DNA of 47,500 nucleotides from Cryptococcus deneoformans JEC21 (taxonomy: Eukaryota > Basidiomycota > Tremellomycetes > Tremellales > Cryptococcaceae): positions 632,221 through 679,720 of the forward strand of contig NC_006692.1 of the NCBI RefSeq assembly GCF_000091045.1, in the 5' to 3' direction. Under the pieces are notes generated by a model, which had not been told where the DNA came from, searched no databases, and saw only the letters and a program-made list of their open reading frames with translations. Numbering within the stretch: position 1 is the stretch's first letter; each line of letters starts with the position of its first letter. Below are positions 1 through 12,961 of this stretch, one piece after another. Both the position numbers and the translations under genes were made by a program.

Positions 1-98
1 ACTCCGACGCGTCTTCCTTCGTTTTTCCAGCGGCGGCCTCGTCTCCCTCGTTCACCTCCTTGGCCATTTCCCCAAAAACGACCAACTTATTCCCCATA

Positions 99-1408
99 AT
101 GTCTTTCTTTTCAGACACCGACGACTCCCCACCACCACAGCCACCCTCTGATCGCGCCCCCACTGCGGCTGCTTCCTCTTTTACTGACCGCCTCCGCTCA
201 ACCATCTCTCCAGCCTTGTCTCGTCCTCCTCTGGGACAACCAATACCCTCATCCAGTTCGTATGGCGGCAGTGGAAGCGGATTAGGAAGGGAGGAAAGGG
301 CAGTTTCCGAATTTGATGAAGAGGCTTATTATAGGGAATTAGGGATTGGGGATGATGACGAACCCGAAGTCCCCGGTACGCCGACTTCTAATGTATTCGA
401 CTCGCTTTCTCCATCCCGGAACTTCCATGGTATACCTCATGATGGCGCAGGCCATGAAAGAGTGGAAGCTGAATTTGGAATGCATCTTGGGGAGGGTAGC
501 GCCACAAATTGGGAAGAAGTCGACGAAGAAATGGAGATTGAGGACATGGATGACGTGCGAAAGATGGGGTTGGTTTGGACCCGTGAGAGGGGCACAACAG
601 ACATTATGCCATGGGAGGGAGAGCTGGTGGACGCGCTGCTGGACAAGCTTGAGCAGCAGGTTATTATCACACTTTGTTTTAGTATAAGACGGCAACTGAC
701 GACAAAATGGTAGCAAAAAATGGTGTCCGCCCTTCGTTCAGATCCGCAAACCTCAGAAGAAGAACATTTCAAACTCATGTTGGTGCAGACAGAAATGGAA
801 CGAGTCAAGTATCTGGTGAGATCATATGTGAGAACGAGATTGCACAAGGTCTGTCACGTCATTTTATTGGGTCAACCATGATCTGATTGAAAACAGATTG
901 AAAAGTTCTCGTACCATATCACTTTATCACCGGAGCTGCACAACTTGCTGTCCGGCGCGGAACTGTCACATGCTCAGAGGTACAACAATCTAGCCAAATC
1001 TATTTCATGTCCAGGCTGATACTACCCTTATGTAGATACACGGAACTGCTTCATACGCATTTTCAGCACTCTGTTCTCGACAGTTTACCCGAATCTTTCA
1101 GGAGACTGGACGAGACTTACGGCGACGGGACATCAATGGGTAAGGTATCTGTCCATGCCTGAAAAGAAAGGTGCTAAGGCTATTTTCAAGTGACAAAACC
1201 GAACAAGCAGATTCCGGTACTCATTTATGTGCGGAAAGATTGCGGAGAGATCAACCTAGAGAGGTGCGTTTTCCCTTGCTCAAGCGGCTGCATACTGACA
1301 TGCAAGCACAGCGGTGAACAAGCCCTTTTGGCTAAAGGCACTACTCATCTGGTGAAGTACAGTCTCATAGAACGTTGGATCAATCTGGGATGGCTTGAAG
1401 TCTTATAA
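99..1408 (+). CDS. SLD5: GINS complex subunit Sld5
   Basis: Sld5 is one of the four subunits of the GINS complex, which joins Cdc45 and MCM2-7 to form the nuclear replicative helicase. The start is the ATG at 99 (MSFFSDTD); upstream in-frame sequence has no ATG. I place six exons: 99-659, 714-848, 897-979, 1036-1139, 1191-1263 and 1312-1408, all joining in frame across GT-AG introns of 48-56 nt. The acidic N-terminal tail is followed by the helical A domain (MPWEGELVDALLDKLEQQ, then VQTEMERVKYLVRSYVRTRL and SYHITLSPELHNLLSGAEL). The small C-terminal beta domain follows (KQIPVLIYVRKDCGEINLE, then TTHLVKYSLIERWINLGWLE), matching the family's usual end in which the chain closes with a hydrophobic strand. 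The low-complexity Ser/Pro N-terminus is longer than in yeast. It converges on the histidine kinase gene with about 140 bp between stops. Confidence 0.9.
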
Positions 1409-1549
1409 TGCCCCATGCCATATATAGAATGCATATGTATTACACAGCCTTTCTAGGAGTCATTTTGCTTGGGAATGGATAAGTGTGATGTGCGTAAAGA
1501 TGTAATAATTACAACAAGGAAATAATCAGGGATGACGCTCTTCTATAGT

Positions 1550-4500
1550 TCAGTCTTTGTCAGTCCCACTTTCCACTGCCCTTGCAATTTCCCGAGCTTG
1601 CTCTACCGCCCTGGCTTCTACTTCTACCTCCTGATTAATTCCCTCGTTTTCGTCTGCCGCTCTAATTTTTATCACTTCGTCAATCTTATGAAGTAAGTCA
1701 TCCTATTTTTTGTCAGTGCCGGATGATTCATGATTTCAAAACACATACTAATCGATAAGGTTTGATGACGACTTCATCCATCCCGCTCGCCTTCGCCAGG
1801 TCGATTTGCGCTTGTCGAGCATTACCAGCTGGATGTACATAGTATATATAACGTAAGCAAATGAACAATTGAGTGACTGATCTCGACGACTTACTCAGAG
1901 CTATGATAAGGTTTTTCTTCAATTTTCCAGCATTTTCTTCTTCTCTGATATGCCCAACAGCAGTGAGACCGTCCATTACTATATACCATGTTCATTAGAC
2001 ACATAAATCTCACGGTAAGCTTCTGTGAACTCACCAGGCATCTCAAGATCCATGAGGACACAGTCAAACGCCTGGCCGTCAGGTTCATTTTCCATACTTG
2101 AGACTTTCCTGATCTTCTCAAGGGCTTCTAGGCCATTGTTTGCCACTATAAACCATCAGCACAGGCCATACCTCAGGCGGTTTGCATCACTGACCGTCGC
2201 AAGTCAGATTACAATGCTTCAGTTGCCTCGCCAGCACAGTTTGGTTGATCAGGTTATCTTCCACAATCAAGACATGAGGTTTTCTTCTTAAGCCAAAGTA
2301 TCGTGCTGTGTTTCGCTGAGCCTTTATATTGGCTCGAAGACCATTACCCGTTGCAGGAGACGTTCGACATGTCTTGGCTTTTATGTAGAAGCGGAATGTG
2401 CTGCCTTTGCCCTTTTCACTGACAACTTCTATGCTGCCGCCCACTGTGTAACTGTCAGTTTAACATCTAAGTCAATAAATGAACACAAGCATACTTAATT
2501 CAGCCAATTCTGTCAAGCCACCATCAGCGATAGAGATCCTTTGGAAACGATGTTTTTACCCACTTCGACAGACAAACAATCCAAGGCCAGAGCCACCAAA
2601 TATGGTGTGAGTTTTCGCTACACGACGAGAAATCAGTTCTGTTACCATTAGTCTTCCAACTACATACGAGAGACTTGTGAGAATCTTTGGAAAAGTTTTT
2701 GACATTCGTCTTCGGATAAACCGGGACCAGTGTCGGCGACTGTCAAGGTAAACTAGTCAGCTGCTCATACTCGATACTGCGGATAAACGTCATTTTACCT
2801 TCGAGAAAGACGAAGATCGGCATATCATCCTTAAGTACAGGAGGCTGAGAAAGGACATTTTTAGCTACCGCACAAGTTCCTTCTTCAGGTGGATCAAAAC
2901 TGATATCGGTTCGAACTTCGATATGTCGAATAGCTTTGATGAAGAATTCAGCGACAACGCTTGATCTTTTAACTCGCAACGACTCACAGCTGGTGGCAGT
3001 GAAACGGATAGCGTTGGACAGTAAGTTTGTTGTGCTATTGCAGTTGTGAATGGTTGAACTTCGATGACTCTCATTGATTTGACTTACATTTGGTTGAGCC
3101 TTACCAAATCGGCCTTGACATAGCGAATTCCCAGGTTCTTATTGTTATCCCCAGTCTTGAGAGACAGCGATATTCTCTTCATCCTTGCTTCATTCTGGAA
3201 GATTGAAATGATGCTTTGAGCCTCTTTTGAGAGATCGAATTCGACATCAAACATCTGAAGCATATCTAGCCCGATCTAATCAGTGACATAGGCAAAGAGA
3301 AGTAGGGCTTCCACTATTTACCTAGCTGAATTCTTCCCAAGGAAAGTACATCATTACTGATCCTTTCTTGAGTAAGACCACATTGGTAGATGCTCTCAAG
3401 TGCTTCAAGATCCTCTTCGATATTGTTCATCAATTGGCGAGTAGGAGTGAAGGGCGTGTGATTATCCATAGCGATGTGGAGCTGTTCCTGCAAGGACAGA
3501 AGGTTGGTTTTGACTAGAGAGGAACAGTAAAGAAGCGCTAAATGTTAGTCACAGGCGAAGGACAGAAGAAAAGAACTTATCTGCATTACACTGCTGATAG
3601 GGTTTCGAATTTCATGGCTTCAGATAAACATCAGTAACTGGTTGAACGTGAAAAGGAAATATTACCGTACGATGTGATGTCAATGAGCAATTCCTGTTGT
3701 CGCTTCGCTTCCTCAGCATCCAGTCTACGTTGCTCGGCTTCTATCACCTGACGGCGTTGCGACTCCTCATGAGCTTTCCTTTCCGTGATGTCCGTCTGCA
3801 AGAACAGATAATTAGCCAGAGCGATTTACAATCCCACAAAAATTATATAATTCATAACGTACGACACATCCAAGCAGCCCCTGTGGTGTATAATTAGTGT
3901 CTAAGCGAGCAAAAGTTTAATCTGACGTACCTTGAGACCGACCGATCCATTAGAAATTGCGTCTAAACGAATGATTGTTCTATTATGTTGTTAGATGTTT
4001 CATCGAAATCAGGACGATGTACCTACACAGTGACTTAAGGAATCGAGCATCAGCGCACATAATTAGGTGTATAAAGAGGTTAACTCACTCCAACGGCCAT
4101 TGGTATACTCCCAATCACCCATCAAAGACTTTTCCCGCGAGGTCAAGGCTTCTTTCCAAAACGCCCTAGCTGCTTCGCGCTCATGTGGGGCAATAATAAC
4201 ATCAATCCAGTCGACGACCGGTTCATTCATTGGGTAACCCGACACCTTGTACCTAATAACCCCCCGTGTAAGACATTGAAACACATGTGTACGTCTTATT
4301 TGACTCACCAAGCGCTATTGGCAAACGTGATGTTACCATTCTGGTCCGTTCGGAAGATGCCGACAGGGGAGACTGTGTTCCACCGAAATATGATCAGTAA
4401 TCGTATAATTTGATTTTTATAAACTTACACTCTGCCAAAGCTCTTAGCTCTGCTGTTCGTTCTTCAAATGCTTCTTCGAGATGTCTACGCTTCTTGCCAA

Positions 4501-7500
4501 GTTGCAATCTATGATGGGTCAGGAAGCTCTAATTGCTGTCATTTCCGCTCCAACATACTGCATATGGGCACGAGCTACGATCTCTCGAGCACTGAATGGT
4601 TTCGCGAGATAGTCTAAGGAATTGCATTTAGCCATGTCACGGTGGGGAACAACCCGGAGGAATTCACCTTCGGCTCCAGCCATAATACCGTCAACTTTGG
4701 ACTCATCGGCTCCACGAGCGGTCCTTTTACTGATGTCAGGCTGCAAGCATTTCAAACCTCCGGAAATCGACTCACAGCATTATTACGGGTACCATTTTGA
4801 GATCCTTGGATTCTTTCAAGGCCGCAAGGAATTCAAAACCATTAAGCTGTATGGTGCAGTAAGGTCAGTAACAACAACTGCTAAAAACCAAAATCAAACT
4901 CACGCGAGGCATCATAACATCGGAAATTATCAAATTAGGTATCGATTTATGACAGAGCTCCAAAGCTTCTTGGCCATCACGAGCTTCAACGACTTGGCAG
5001 TACTGACTGAAGATCGACTTCATGTAACGCCTTGTATCGGAGGAGTCTGCAACTATGTTAAGCATTGACGGAAGCAAAGAACTACAGAATACTGACCTTC
5101 TACAAGCATTATCACATCCTCTTTCTGGAAGTAGAGTGTATTGGGATCAATCGGCTTGCTACTACCCATTCCTGATGAATCACCAGTGAGGGCCGAGCTG
5201 GATTCGTCTGAAGAAACCACGCTGCCAGTTTCGCGATCTCGGACCCATTGCATAGCTTCGTCTACCAAACCCCGCCCATACGTTAATTGGGGCATGTTAG
5301 GCATTCGACCGGTATCAATGGCCTCAAAGGGCAAGTGGTCACTACCAATTCTACAGACAGTGTTAGTTACCAGCGCAAGGCGCATTCGACTTGGTCTTTG
5401 TTGACGGCTTACGGTATCTTGACTCTAAATGTTGAGCCATCTATAAACCTTGGAGTGAGCATGGTGCATATAATGAATCGTTGTACTTACGTGAGCCGTC
5501 AATTGACTCTTCCTCTGTGAAGCTTTCAATCTCGAGGGCGCCACCGTGGAGACTGATGAGTTCCTATGATAGATGAGGCCATTCAGTAACAAAGTCACCT
5601 TTACAGGTTATCAATGTTGGCTTACTTTCGTCAACGACAGTCCGATGCCGGTTCCCTCATGAGACCTGCTGACAGATTGCACCCGATGGAAGCGCTCGCC
5701 GATGAGATGGATGTCTGAGCCTACACATACGAATAAGTATGTTCCAATGCCAATCGTGGAACGACCTACGAGGAATACCGACACCACTATCTTGCACAAT
5801 AAGAATCGCCTGGCCAGATGAGTAATAGAGCTTAATTTTGACGAAACCAGTCATCGTATACTTCATAGCGTTACCTATAATACCTTGATCAGAACGGTTT
5901 CCCAACTGTTAGCAAAACCTATGCCTCACCAATCAGGTTGAAAACGATTTTCTCCTATTTCAGAGTGACATTTTACATTAGCTAGAAACCTTAGTTTTAG
6001 CAAGTGTGCCTCACCCAGTGCTCAGGGTCGACAAATACGTTTTCGGGAGAAGTATCTACTTCGATGATATACTTGAGCTTGGCCTGCAAATTTGACTCAG
6101 TTGCCCGTACCAGCCAAATATAATCCGGCGCACCTTCTCAATCGTGGCCTTGAAAAGCAAGGCCAAATCTCTTGTCATGATACCCAGGTTGACAGGCCTA
6201 AACGTTCCTCTTAATCGACCAGCTTCTAGTCGACTAACGTCCATTAAGGTAGACACGAGACGCGATAAACGATGGCTTTACAATGACGATTCTGTTAAGA
6301 AATTGAAATATATGAGCAGACAACAGTACCTACAGGTTACGACGTGCCATTAACAGCATCTCTTTCTTAGGTCCATTTTTGGTCTCCATTAAAAGATCTT
6401 CGATTGGACCAGAGATAAGGGTCAGAGGTGTCCTATGGCATTGTCAGCAGGACTTCACCAAAGGAAAACCCAGAAACGAACCTTAGTTCATGACTGACGT
6501 TGGAAAACAGAAGACTCTGGAAAAAAAATGAGCACCACTCGCATGCTTACAAACCAACTTACTTTGGCACGATCTAATGCAGCTAATTCGTCTAGCCTTA
6601 GTCTCTCCGCCTCGTAAGAACGGACCGCCGCTATACCTGACGCCAGTTGCAACCTCAATCTATTTACTCTTTAGCAATATGTGATACGGTAGTCAACTAA
6701 ATAGCTTACACATGCTAGAAAAATATTTAGTCATTTGTCTCATTGGTTGTAATTTTCAGTTGACTTACAATGAACGACTCATAGTCCTCATCAAAAGGTC
6801 TTCTGATGTTTAGGCCTAAGACCAACACTGCACTTGGTATGCCTTCCTCTGAATCACTGCTGATGGGTACCACAATCGCCGCGTTCGGTAGTTCATCCCA
6901 AACCCTTATGGGGTAATCCTTGATGAGGCCAGCAACGTCTTCCACCAGAATTAGACTCTTGCACTGCAACGCCTCTCGGATAGGCCAATGCTTGAGCTCG
7001 GGCGTAGGATGAGGCTCACTCTCCCCCGCGCCAGTACCTCCCAGAGGGATATGAGAAATTCCGCCAGTGGATGAAATCAGGGACATTGCTGGGGAGTTAT
7101 TGAGACCCTGAGGGAAACGGTTGGTGGAACTGCCGCGTCTCTGGCGAATAGGGAAGGACATGGAAGACGGGGTAGATGGGTGGTTTTCAGGAATCCCAAC
7201 TCTTCCTACCAGAGTCACGTCAACCTGGACTTCATTTGGATCACTCTTCGTGATTTCAGCAGTATTTGTCCCCTGTCCCTTCCCTTTTGCTGATGAAAAA
7301 TATGATTAGCTCATGTCAATCTCACAGATCAGTGTGCTCACACGGTAAAGTAGGCTCGACTCGATACAAAGCAGCAAATGGAACATCTCGAGGGTTACTC
7401 TCTAAGATCTCACATACCGCAGCATTGAATTCGTCCATCGTTCTCGCAATCGCTACACATTCAGACTTCTATTAGTCTTCATCCTTTACATAACAATGCA

Positions 7501-9316
7501 ACTTACACGTTCTCTGCCCCATTTCCCGTACTGTAGCAGTCCTCCTTTCCGCCAAAACTTTCTTTGTGGTACGGACAGTTGCATTCCACAAACCTCCAAA
7601 GGTTCCATCTTCCTGCAAAACAGGCACCCACATCCAGGTATGGTACTCTTCCCAGACACCCTCACCTTGATGAGGGAGTTGTTTGAAGAGTAAGAAATCT
7701 ATATGAATGAAAGTCAGCCAGTCTTCTACCCGACACGTAAAACCACTACTTACCATCTTCCTTCCATATTGGAGTACCGCTAAGAACTAGTTCTGACAAT
7801 GGACCAATTGAATTCCAGATCTCTGACCATGCAACAGGGCCTGACATTCCAAAAATGTCTGGATGTTTGTGAATCGCCTTGCCAAAGCATTATCAGCTTA
7901 GACAGTTAAATTATAATCGAGGACTCACTCGGGCATAGGGCTCATTGTAAATCAGGGTAAGCTCTTCGCCCCACCAAAGGCAGCACTGATGAGGGTAATT
8001 AAGTACCAAACCCACTGCACTATGTAAGCAACCTGTTCGCACCTTTTGATGGTGATATTTTACATACCAATGGTCTTTAGACTTTGCGACCACTGTTCTG
8101 GCGGACCCAGTGGCGTCTTCGACCAATCAGTCTGATCCATTAACACATCCACATTGGTTCTCGATTCCCCGTTGGCTTCGAGCTCTTGTATCTGGCGGCT
8201 AACTGTACCATCCCCATTGAACATCAACGGCGCAGAATGTTTCTTGCTGGGCGACAAGATGCCAAGGCCCTTGAGCTCATCGATTGGAGAGTTTTTTGCG
8301 GATGAAATGTTGTTTGGATCAGGGTTTGGCGTAAGAGATGATTGAGGAGCAGTACTGAGCGGCAAAGGAGGCGGGGATTGGGAGGGTGAAAGTATAGTGG
8401 TCTTGGGAATAGCAAGAGGATAATTGGACTTCGTGGCAGCCTCGTCCTGTACTCCCTGCAGCTTGGGGCTAGTCAATGGGCTTGACTGGAACGATGAGTT
8501 GGGTACAAAGAGGGACTTGGGTACAGTTGTAATAATCACAAAAGAATGCGTGTTCATCGGCGCCTTTAAACCGCCTGCACCTAATCTCGTGACGGGTACG
8601 ATTGTCTTTGTAAATTCCAGAGTCACCGTCCCGGGGTTCACTAGCTCAATTGTTACTGTCGCAGGGTTGCTCTGCATCCCTTCCTCCACTTCAATCCCTG
8701 TCAACTCACTCGAGTTGGACAAATGGTCAGATTTAGTTGAGCGGTCTTCGTAGGGATGTTCAGGAGCCCAGAAATCTTCTGGCGGTTGAAGCATTTGACC
8801 TTGTCCAGGATCGGCCGAATGAAGCATTTGAGCTGCAGAGAACTCCGATGATGATTGATTTGAAATCATTTTTGCCAGCGCTTCCGGTATCCCCACACCA
8901 ACAGCCTTTGCAACATGGGCGATCTGCTCCTTCCCGTTTCCTGTAGCTTCTTTGACACCTCCAATCCAATTCCCAAGTTTTCGTGCTTCTCTCACATTGA
9001 GGCAATTCAACAATGACTGGTCATTGGTCAGGTTTCTCCACTTTTCATTCGCCCAAACGATGTCGAATGGCTGCGATGTTCCGTGGTCCGCACGTGTAAA
9101 TGGTTTGGGTGCTTCTGTATTGAACGAGGGCGATGGAAATTCGTCCAACTCTTCCTGAGAAGGTTGTGAAGGCGGCTGTATAGGGACCAAAAGTACCAAG
9201 GATGGGTAGGGATAGGACTGCAAGGGACGTTAATATACGTGAGGGTGAGTGGGCAGACGTACCTCGAGATACCGTGTAGGCAGCGTCGAGTAGTCAATGC
9301 TGCCGTTTTCTAACAT
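1550..9316 (-). CDS. Dual hybrid histidine kinase (PAS-GAF-HK-REC-PAS-HK-REC)
   Basis: This is a large sensor of the fungal two-component phosphorelay, roughly 2,000 residues, feeding Ypd1-type phosphotransfer. I start it at the ATG at 9316 (MLENGSIDYSTLPTRYLE), followed by an intron and then SYPYPSLVLLV. In order I see an N-terminal PAS-like region, a long Ser/Pro linker, a PAS fold (LVLNYPHQCCLWWGEEL, then HPDIFGMSGPVAWSEIW, about 8030-7780) and a GAF-like segment (about 7480-6730). The first kinase has H-box NVSHELRTPLTL (His codon 6490-6492) and ATP lid motifs NLIGNAMKYT, DSGVGIP and GTGIGLSL. The first receiver has LIISDVMMP (Asp codon 4919-4921). A second PAS domain (SPVGIFRTDQNGNITFANSA) is followed by a second kinase with SHEIRNPISSV (His codon 3614-3616), NLLSNAIRFT and GGSGLGLFV. 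The last receiver has VLMDLEMP (Asp codon 2048-2050); the stop is at 1550. More than 20 short introns are present; I did not fix every boundary. No membrane segment is evident, so it is probably cytosolic. It may correspond to a Cryptococcus TCO gene, but I cannot assign which. Confidence 0.9.
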
Positions 9317-10652
9317 GACTGACGTTCCCCATGGGTCTTCCAAAGTGGTGAGGGGGTTGATAATGAATGAACTGAGAAAGGAAGCGAGAGAAAGCTGCGA
9401 AAAAGTGAAAAATTGGATTGTTCGATCGTGAGTGTAGCAAGGAAGAATCAATAATGAGTAATGAACATATTTCTCGGCGAAAATAAAGCTGGGCGGCGGT
9501 ATGTAACAGACGTCAAAAGCTCAGGCACCACAGCACATAATAACATAAATAAATTCATACTGGCTGATGATGACATTCATCCGCCTTCCCCGGGCTCATT
9601 GGTGAGCTTCGTGCAAAACTTTCCTGCAGTAATGTAGAGGAACAAGCAAACAGGCCTTACCCCCCCCAGGTCAACGGTACCCGTATTTTTAGCAATGCGC
9701 TTCAAAAAAACATACACTTCAATTCGTGAGGAGGAAAAGGATCCGTACCTACGTCCAGAACGCAGAGCGAACAACGCATTTTCGTCATTATTGGTACCAG
9801 ACTGCTGCTGTTTTACATCGGTACCTTTTTTGTCGTAATTTATTAGGGAAGATCGCACACCGATCTCCGCGGCCGTTTTTAACCGATTTTCATGGAAATC
9901 GGCGATTTGGCTGGCTGTGAACACCCAAGAGGACTTCTTGACTCTGCAAGAATGCCCCCAAACATCACATTCTTTGAAGAGTGATGAGCTCAACTATTAT
10001 TATGCAGCGACCATCATCCATGAGATCTTATAATTCATAAATGATAACATGACCTTAACACTTTCGTCATTCATCTCATGCCATCCGATCACTTGTTGGC
10101 TCATCATTGTGCCCTTCACTTTTCATCTTCCTGATCGTCGCCAGTGGTGGACCGACATATGATTCTTCCGCCAAATGGGTTATAACTGTGAGCCCGCCTA
10201 TGTGATCCTACACAGGGAGAACATAATAAACATTTTCAAAGGTCAGACCCGCACCTCTGTGAGACTACTCATTGGTATAACAGTCAGGCGTCCTAGTATC
10301 CGCTGTTTCCAGTCCGCTCAATACTGAGCCTGTACATCGATCTCACTAGAATTATGTCAAAATTGAGTTCTTGAAATCTCAGCCATAGCCCACGTCTGTC
10401 GGTTGCTGGGTAAGAGGAACACTTTACATGGTAGTTTATACAACAAACATTGGCTGGGATAGAAGATGTATACCGTGATCACTTGTCTCTCTCCAAAGGA
10501 TCTTTTTGGGCGATCGTGTTTCCAACATGTTCTCTGATGGCCGCCCAGGGATTTTGCTGAAATGCTGGATGTTTCATCACGGCTGGAATCCTCTTCGAAC
10601 TTTCCTGGCTGTTCAAGAGTCAGTTAAATTCCTCGCCTCTAGATTCCACGAC
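9317..10652. other. Intergenic stretch, no supported gene
   Basis: This is the leader and promoter side of the histidine kinase gene (minus strand) plus the 3' flank of SLX9. It contains a C-run at about 9661-9667 and scattered GGTACC motifs at 9676-9831. A 138-codon minus-strand open frame (9577-9993) has no recognisable domain, no intron signals that extend it and no homologue I know. I see no tRNA, repeat array or conserved coding stretch. Confidence 0.5.
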
Positions 10653-11337
10653 CTACACGATGTTTTTTCGCTTTTTCTCTCCCAATGTCTTTCCCTTACC
10701 GCTTCCGATTTTCCTCTTTTCTTTCTCTTTCTCTAATCGTGCCCTTCTTTCTTCTTCTCTCTCCTCCTTCGTTTTTACTCTCTTTTCCTCCTTGAGGGCA
10801 ACAACTTGAGCAGGTTTGAGATCTTCGTCAGGAAGCACACCCTCCAATGCAGTTTCAAGAGACCCAAGGCCGCCGGCAAGGTTACGAGCTTTGCGTTTTT
10901 GTCGACGAAGGTGGGATTTGGATGGAATGAAGTAAGGGTGGGGAGCTTTGCCTGTGCCCATAATCTGGTATTAGTAGAGCAAGCAAGCCGTATTGGGATT
11001 ATCCATACCTGATATGGTGTCAGCAGGTTGGGGAGGCAAAAGTAATCCTTTTTTGCCTTTGGGCCGTTCCTGCTCTACCAACGTGGGCACAGGTTGAAGA
11101 ACGACCGCCTAATTAACGATTAGCAAACGGGTTCCAGCCTACTCGTCACGAGCTGCCATAGAGAATCTTACTGGTTCCGCTGTGATCTCGACATCGGCTG
11201 AAAATCCTTGTTGGACATCAGGCCTTGGAAGAGAGACCGCAGACGTATGATGACGGATCTTAGCGCGTCCGATCCGTGGCTTTTTGAGCCATTATAGTTA
11301 GCAGCCAGCCGAAATCCGCACTAGTAGTGCTTACCAT
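10653..11337 (-). CDS. SLX9: Ribosome biogenesis protein Slx9-like
   Basis: Slx9 is a small basic nucleolar protein that acts in 18S rRNA processing and export of pre-40S particles. The start is ATG 11335-11337, immediately followed by a GTAAGC donor. The next exon opens PRIGRAKIRHHTSAVSLPRP, and two further introns lead to the last exon. For the last intron the acceptor must be the second AG (after GGGCACAG) to keep frame, giving the join TISGKAPHPYF. The diagnostic part is SKSHLRRQKRKARNLAGGL followed by SLETALEGVLPDE, which matches the family's basic SKxxxRRxKRKxR plus short amphipathic helix ending in an acidic patch. The C-terminus is a highly charged Lys/Glu coiled stretch that ends in a Lys/Arg cluster. 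It is about 165 residues, a usual length. The identification rests on this short motif, so another small basic nucleolar protein is possible. Confidence 0.6.
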
Positions 11338-11874
11338 GGGGAAAAATGACGGTGCGCGTTGCAATTTATAGAAGTATATGCTTCAAAACAAGTCCTTTCA
11401 ATGAAGGCAGTGATAATAATAAGCTATAAGTTCGTCGAAGATTTGCGCGATGCTGCGTGCGTGCCGAGGTGCAGTGTACGCTGAGAAATTATTCTTCTGC
11501 TGGTCGACTTCCTAATAAATGTAAATTGTTGGCTTCGTATGAGGTGGAGGTGATGGAAGTTTTTTAACTTAATTAATGTACCAATAAGGCTTTTTTAATC
11601 CCCGATTTCATCAAATGTCAAATGTCGAGTCTCGCGACGGAAAAGTCAAGGTTGTCGGTCACCATTCGACCAACCATCGTTTTGTTTTCTCCTTTCGTTG
11701 CAATCAAGTCTCTCCTGAGTGATTATCCCCTTTTGCTACTAAAAACTTATACTGCATAGCATTTCGGGGAATACAAATGGGTCAAATCATAAAAATTGAA
11801 AACACCGGACGGTCAATGCTGCGCTGGATACAAAAAGAAATCGCCATGCATATTTAGAATGTGATAGCAACAGA
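11338..11874. other. Intergenic, SLX9 upstream and MRPS9 downstream region
   Basis: This is the region between two minus-strand genes: the putative SLX9 promoter and leader together with the MRPS9 3' end. It is AT-rich with several homopolymer runs. I see no open frame, RNA gene or repeat worth calling. Confidence 0.5.
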
Positions 11875-12961
11875 TTAACGCTTGACCCAGGTGTACTATT
11901 GAGGAACTTCGGTCAGCAAGGACGAGTAGCTTGACGACAAAAGTGCACTTACTCCTTTCCTGGCCTTGGCCCTGTTTGTTTTCTTCCTCTCCACCATTCT
12001 AGTGTCCCTCATAAGAGCACCATCTGAAAGACCGTCAGTACATTATCCAAATGCAGATCAACAGAGGTTCGTCCTTACCTGCCCTGAGCACATCTGTTGA
12101 GTCTTCTCTAAGAATGGTCAAAGCCCTAGCTACACCGAGGGCAACCGCGCCGGCTTGACCAGAAACGCCACCACCGCAGGCAAAAGCGAAGATATTGTAC
12201 GCGCCTAGAAGGCCAGTCAACCTCAACGGACGAAGAATGGTTTCTCGGTCAATGAGACGGGGGAAGTAGGTGGAAATCGGCTGGTGGTTGATAAGAATCT
12301 CAGAGGTGGGAAGAGTAGGGACGTCGGTAGAAGAGCTTTCGGCTGATTGAAGGAAAGGAGGAGCCGACGGGTTGGGGATCATCCATACTCTTGCGCTGGA
12401 CGTCTTCTTCCTTCCCATGGCATATGCCCTCCCAAATTCGTCCAGCTTTCTTTTTTCTTTCTTTTCTTTGACGTCCTTCTTCCCCTCAGCCATGCCGGCT
12501 CGTTCGTACCTCTCCACCGCGGCGTCAATCTTGGCAGCTAAGTCAGGATAGCCAGCGAGTTCGCTCACGTGCCGAAGGTTATGCAGCTCGCTGAGGAGGT
12601 CCATAACCTGGCGGAGGGTGCTAGTCTTGAGCTTGACCTGGAAGATAGAGGACAGCTCTTCAGGGGAAACCCAAGCTGCCCTTGGAGGAGTAACATGAGG
12701 AAGATCGGTAGGGAGAGGGTAAATATGCGCTTCACGAAGAACTGCTGTCGTATTCTTGACTGTGGAAGATAAGGAAACGAGAGCTTCGTGGAACTCAGGT
12801 CGGCCAGTGAAGAACTGGGATGATTCTGGGCGAGGTTTGCGTCGCGGAGGGGCATAGTCATTTGATGGAGGAGAATAAGGGGAAATTGTCGCGTAGCTCC
12901 TGCTGAATGAGGCAGCGAGAGATCGCAGCGACCGTATTGAAGAAGTAGAAGGGAAAGTCAT
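11875..12961 (-). CDS. MRPS9: Mitochondrial small ribosomal subunit protein uS9m
   Basis: This is the mitochondrial counterpart of bacterial ribosomal protein S9, a component of the small-subunit head. A Ser/Arg-rich N-terminus (MTFPSTSSIRSLRSLAAS) fits a mitochondrial targeting peptide. The fungal-specific middle contains FFTGRPEFHEAL. The S9 fold begins at GRAYAMGRKKTSSARVWMI and includes ILINHQPISTYFPRL and the glycine-rich ACGGGVSGQAGAVALGVARA. Two introns near the 3' end must be removed: the join after DSTDVLRA leads to GALMRDTRMVERKK. The last acceptor is the AG just before TACACCTGG, giving the end KARKGYTWVKR, the classic invariant C-terminus of S9 whose terminal Arg contacts the P-site tRNA. 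It shares a 368-bp divergent promoter with the BolA gene. Confidence 0.93.

Noticed and set aside
9577..9993. 138-codon minus-strand open frame between the histidine kinase and SLX9
   Set aside because: No domain, no plausible promoter or introns, composition not protein-like, no known relatives.
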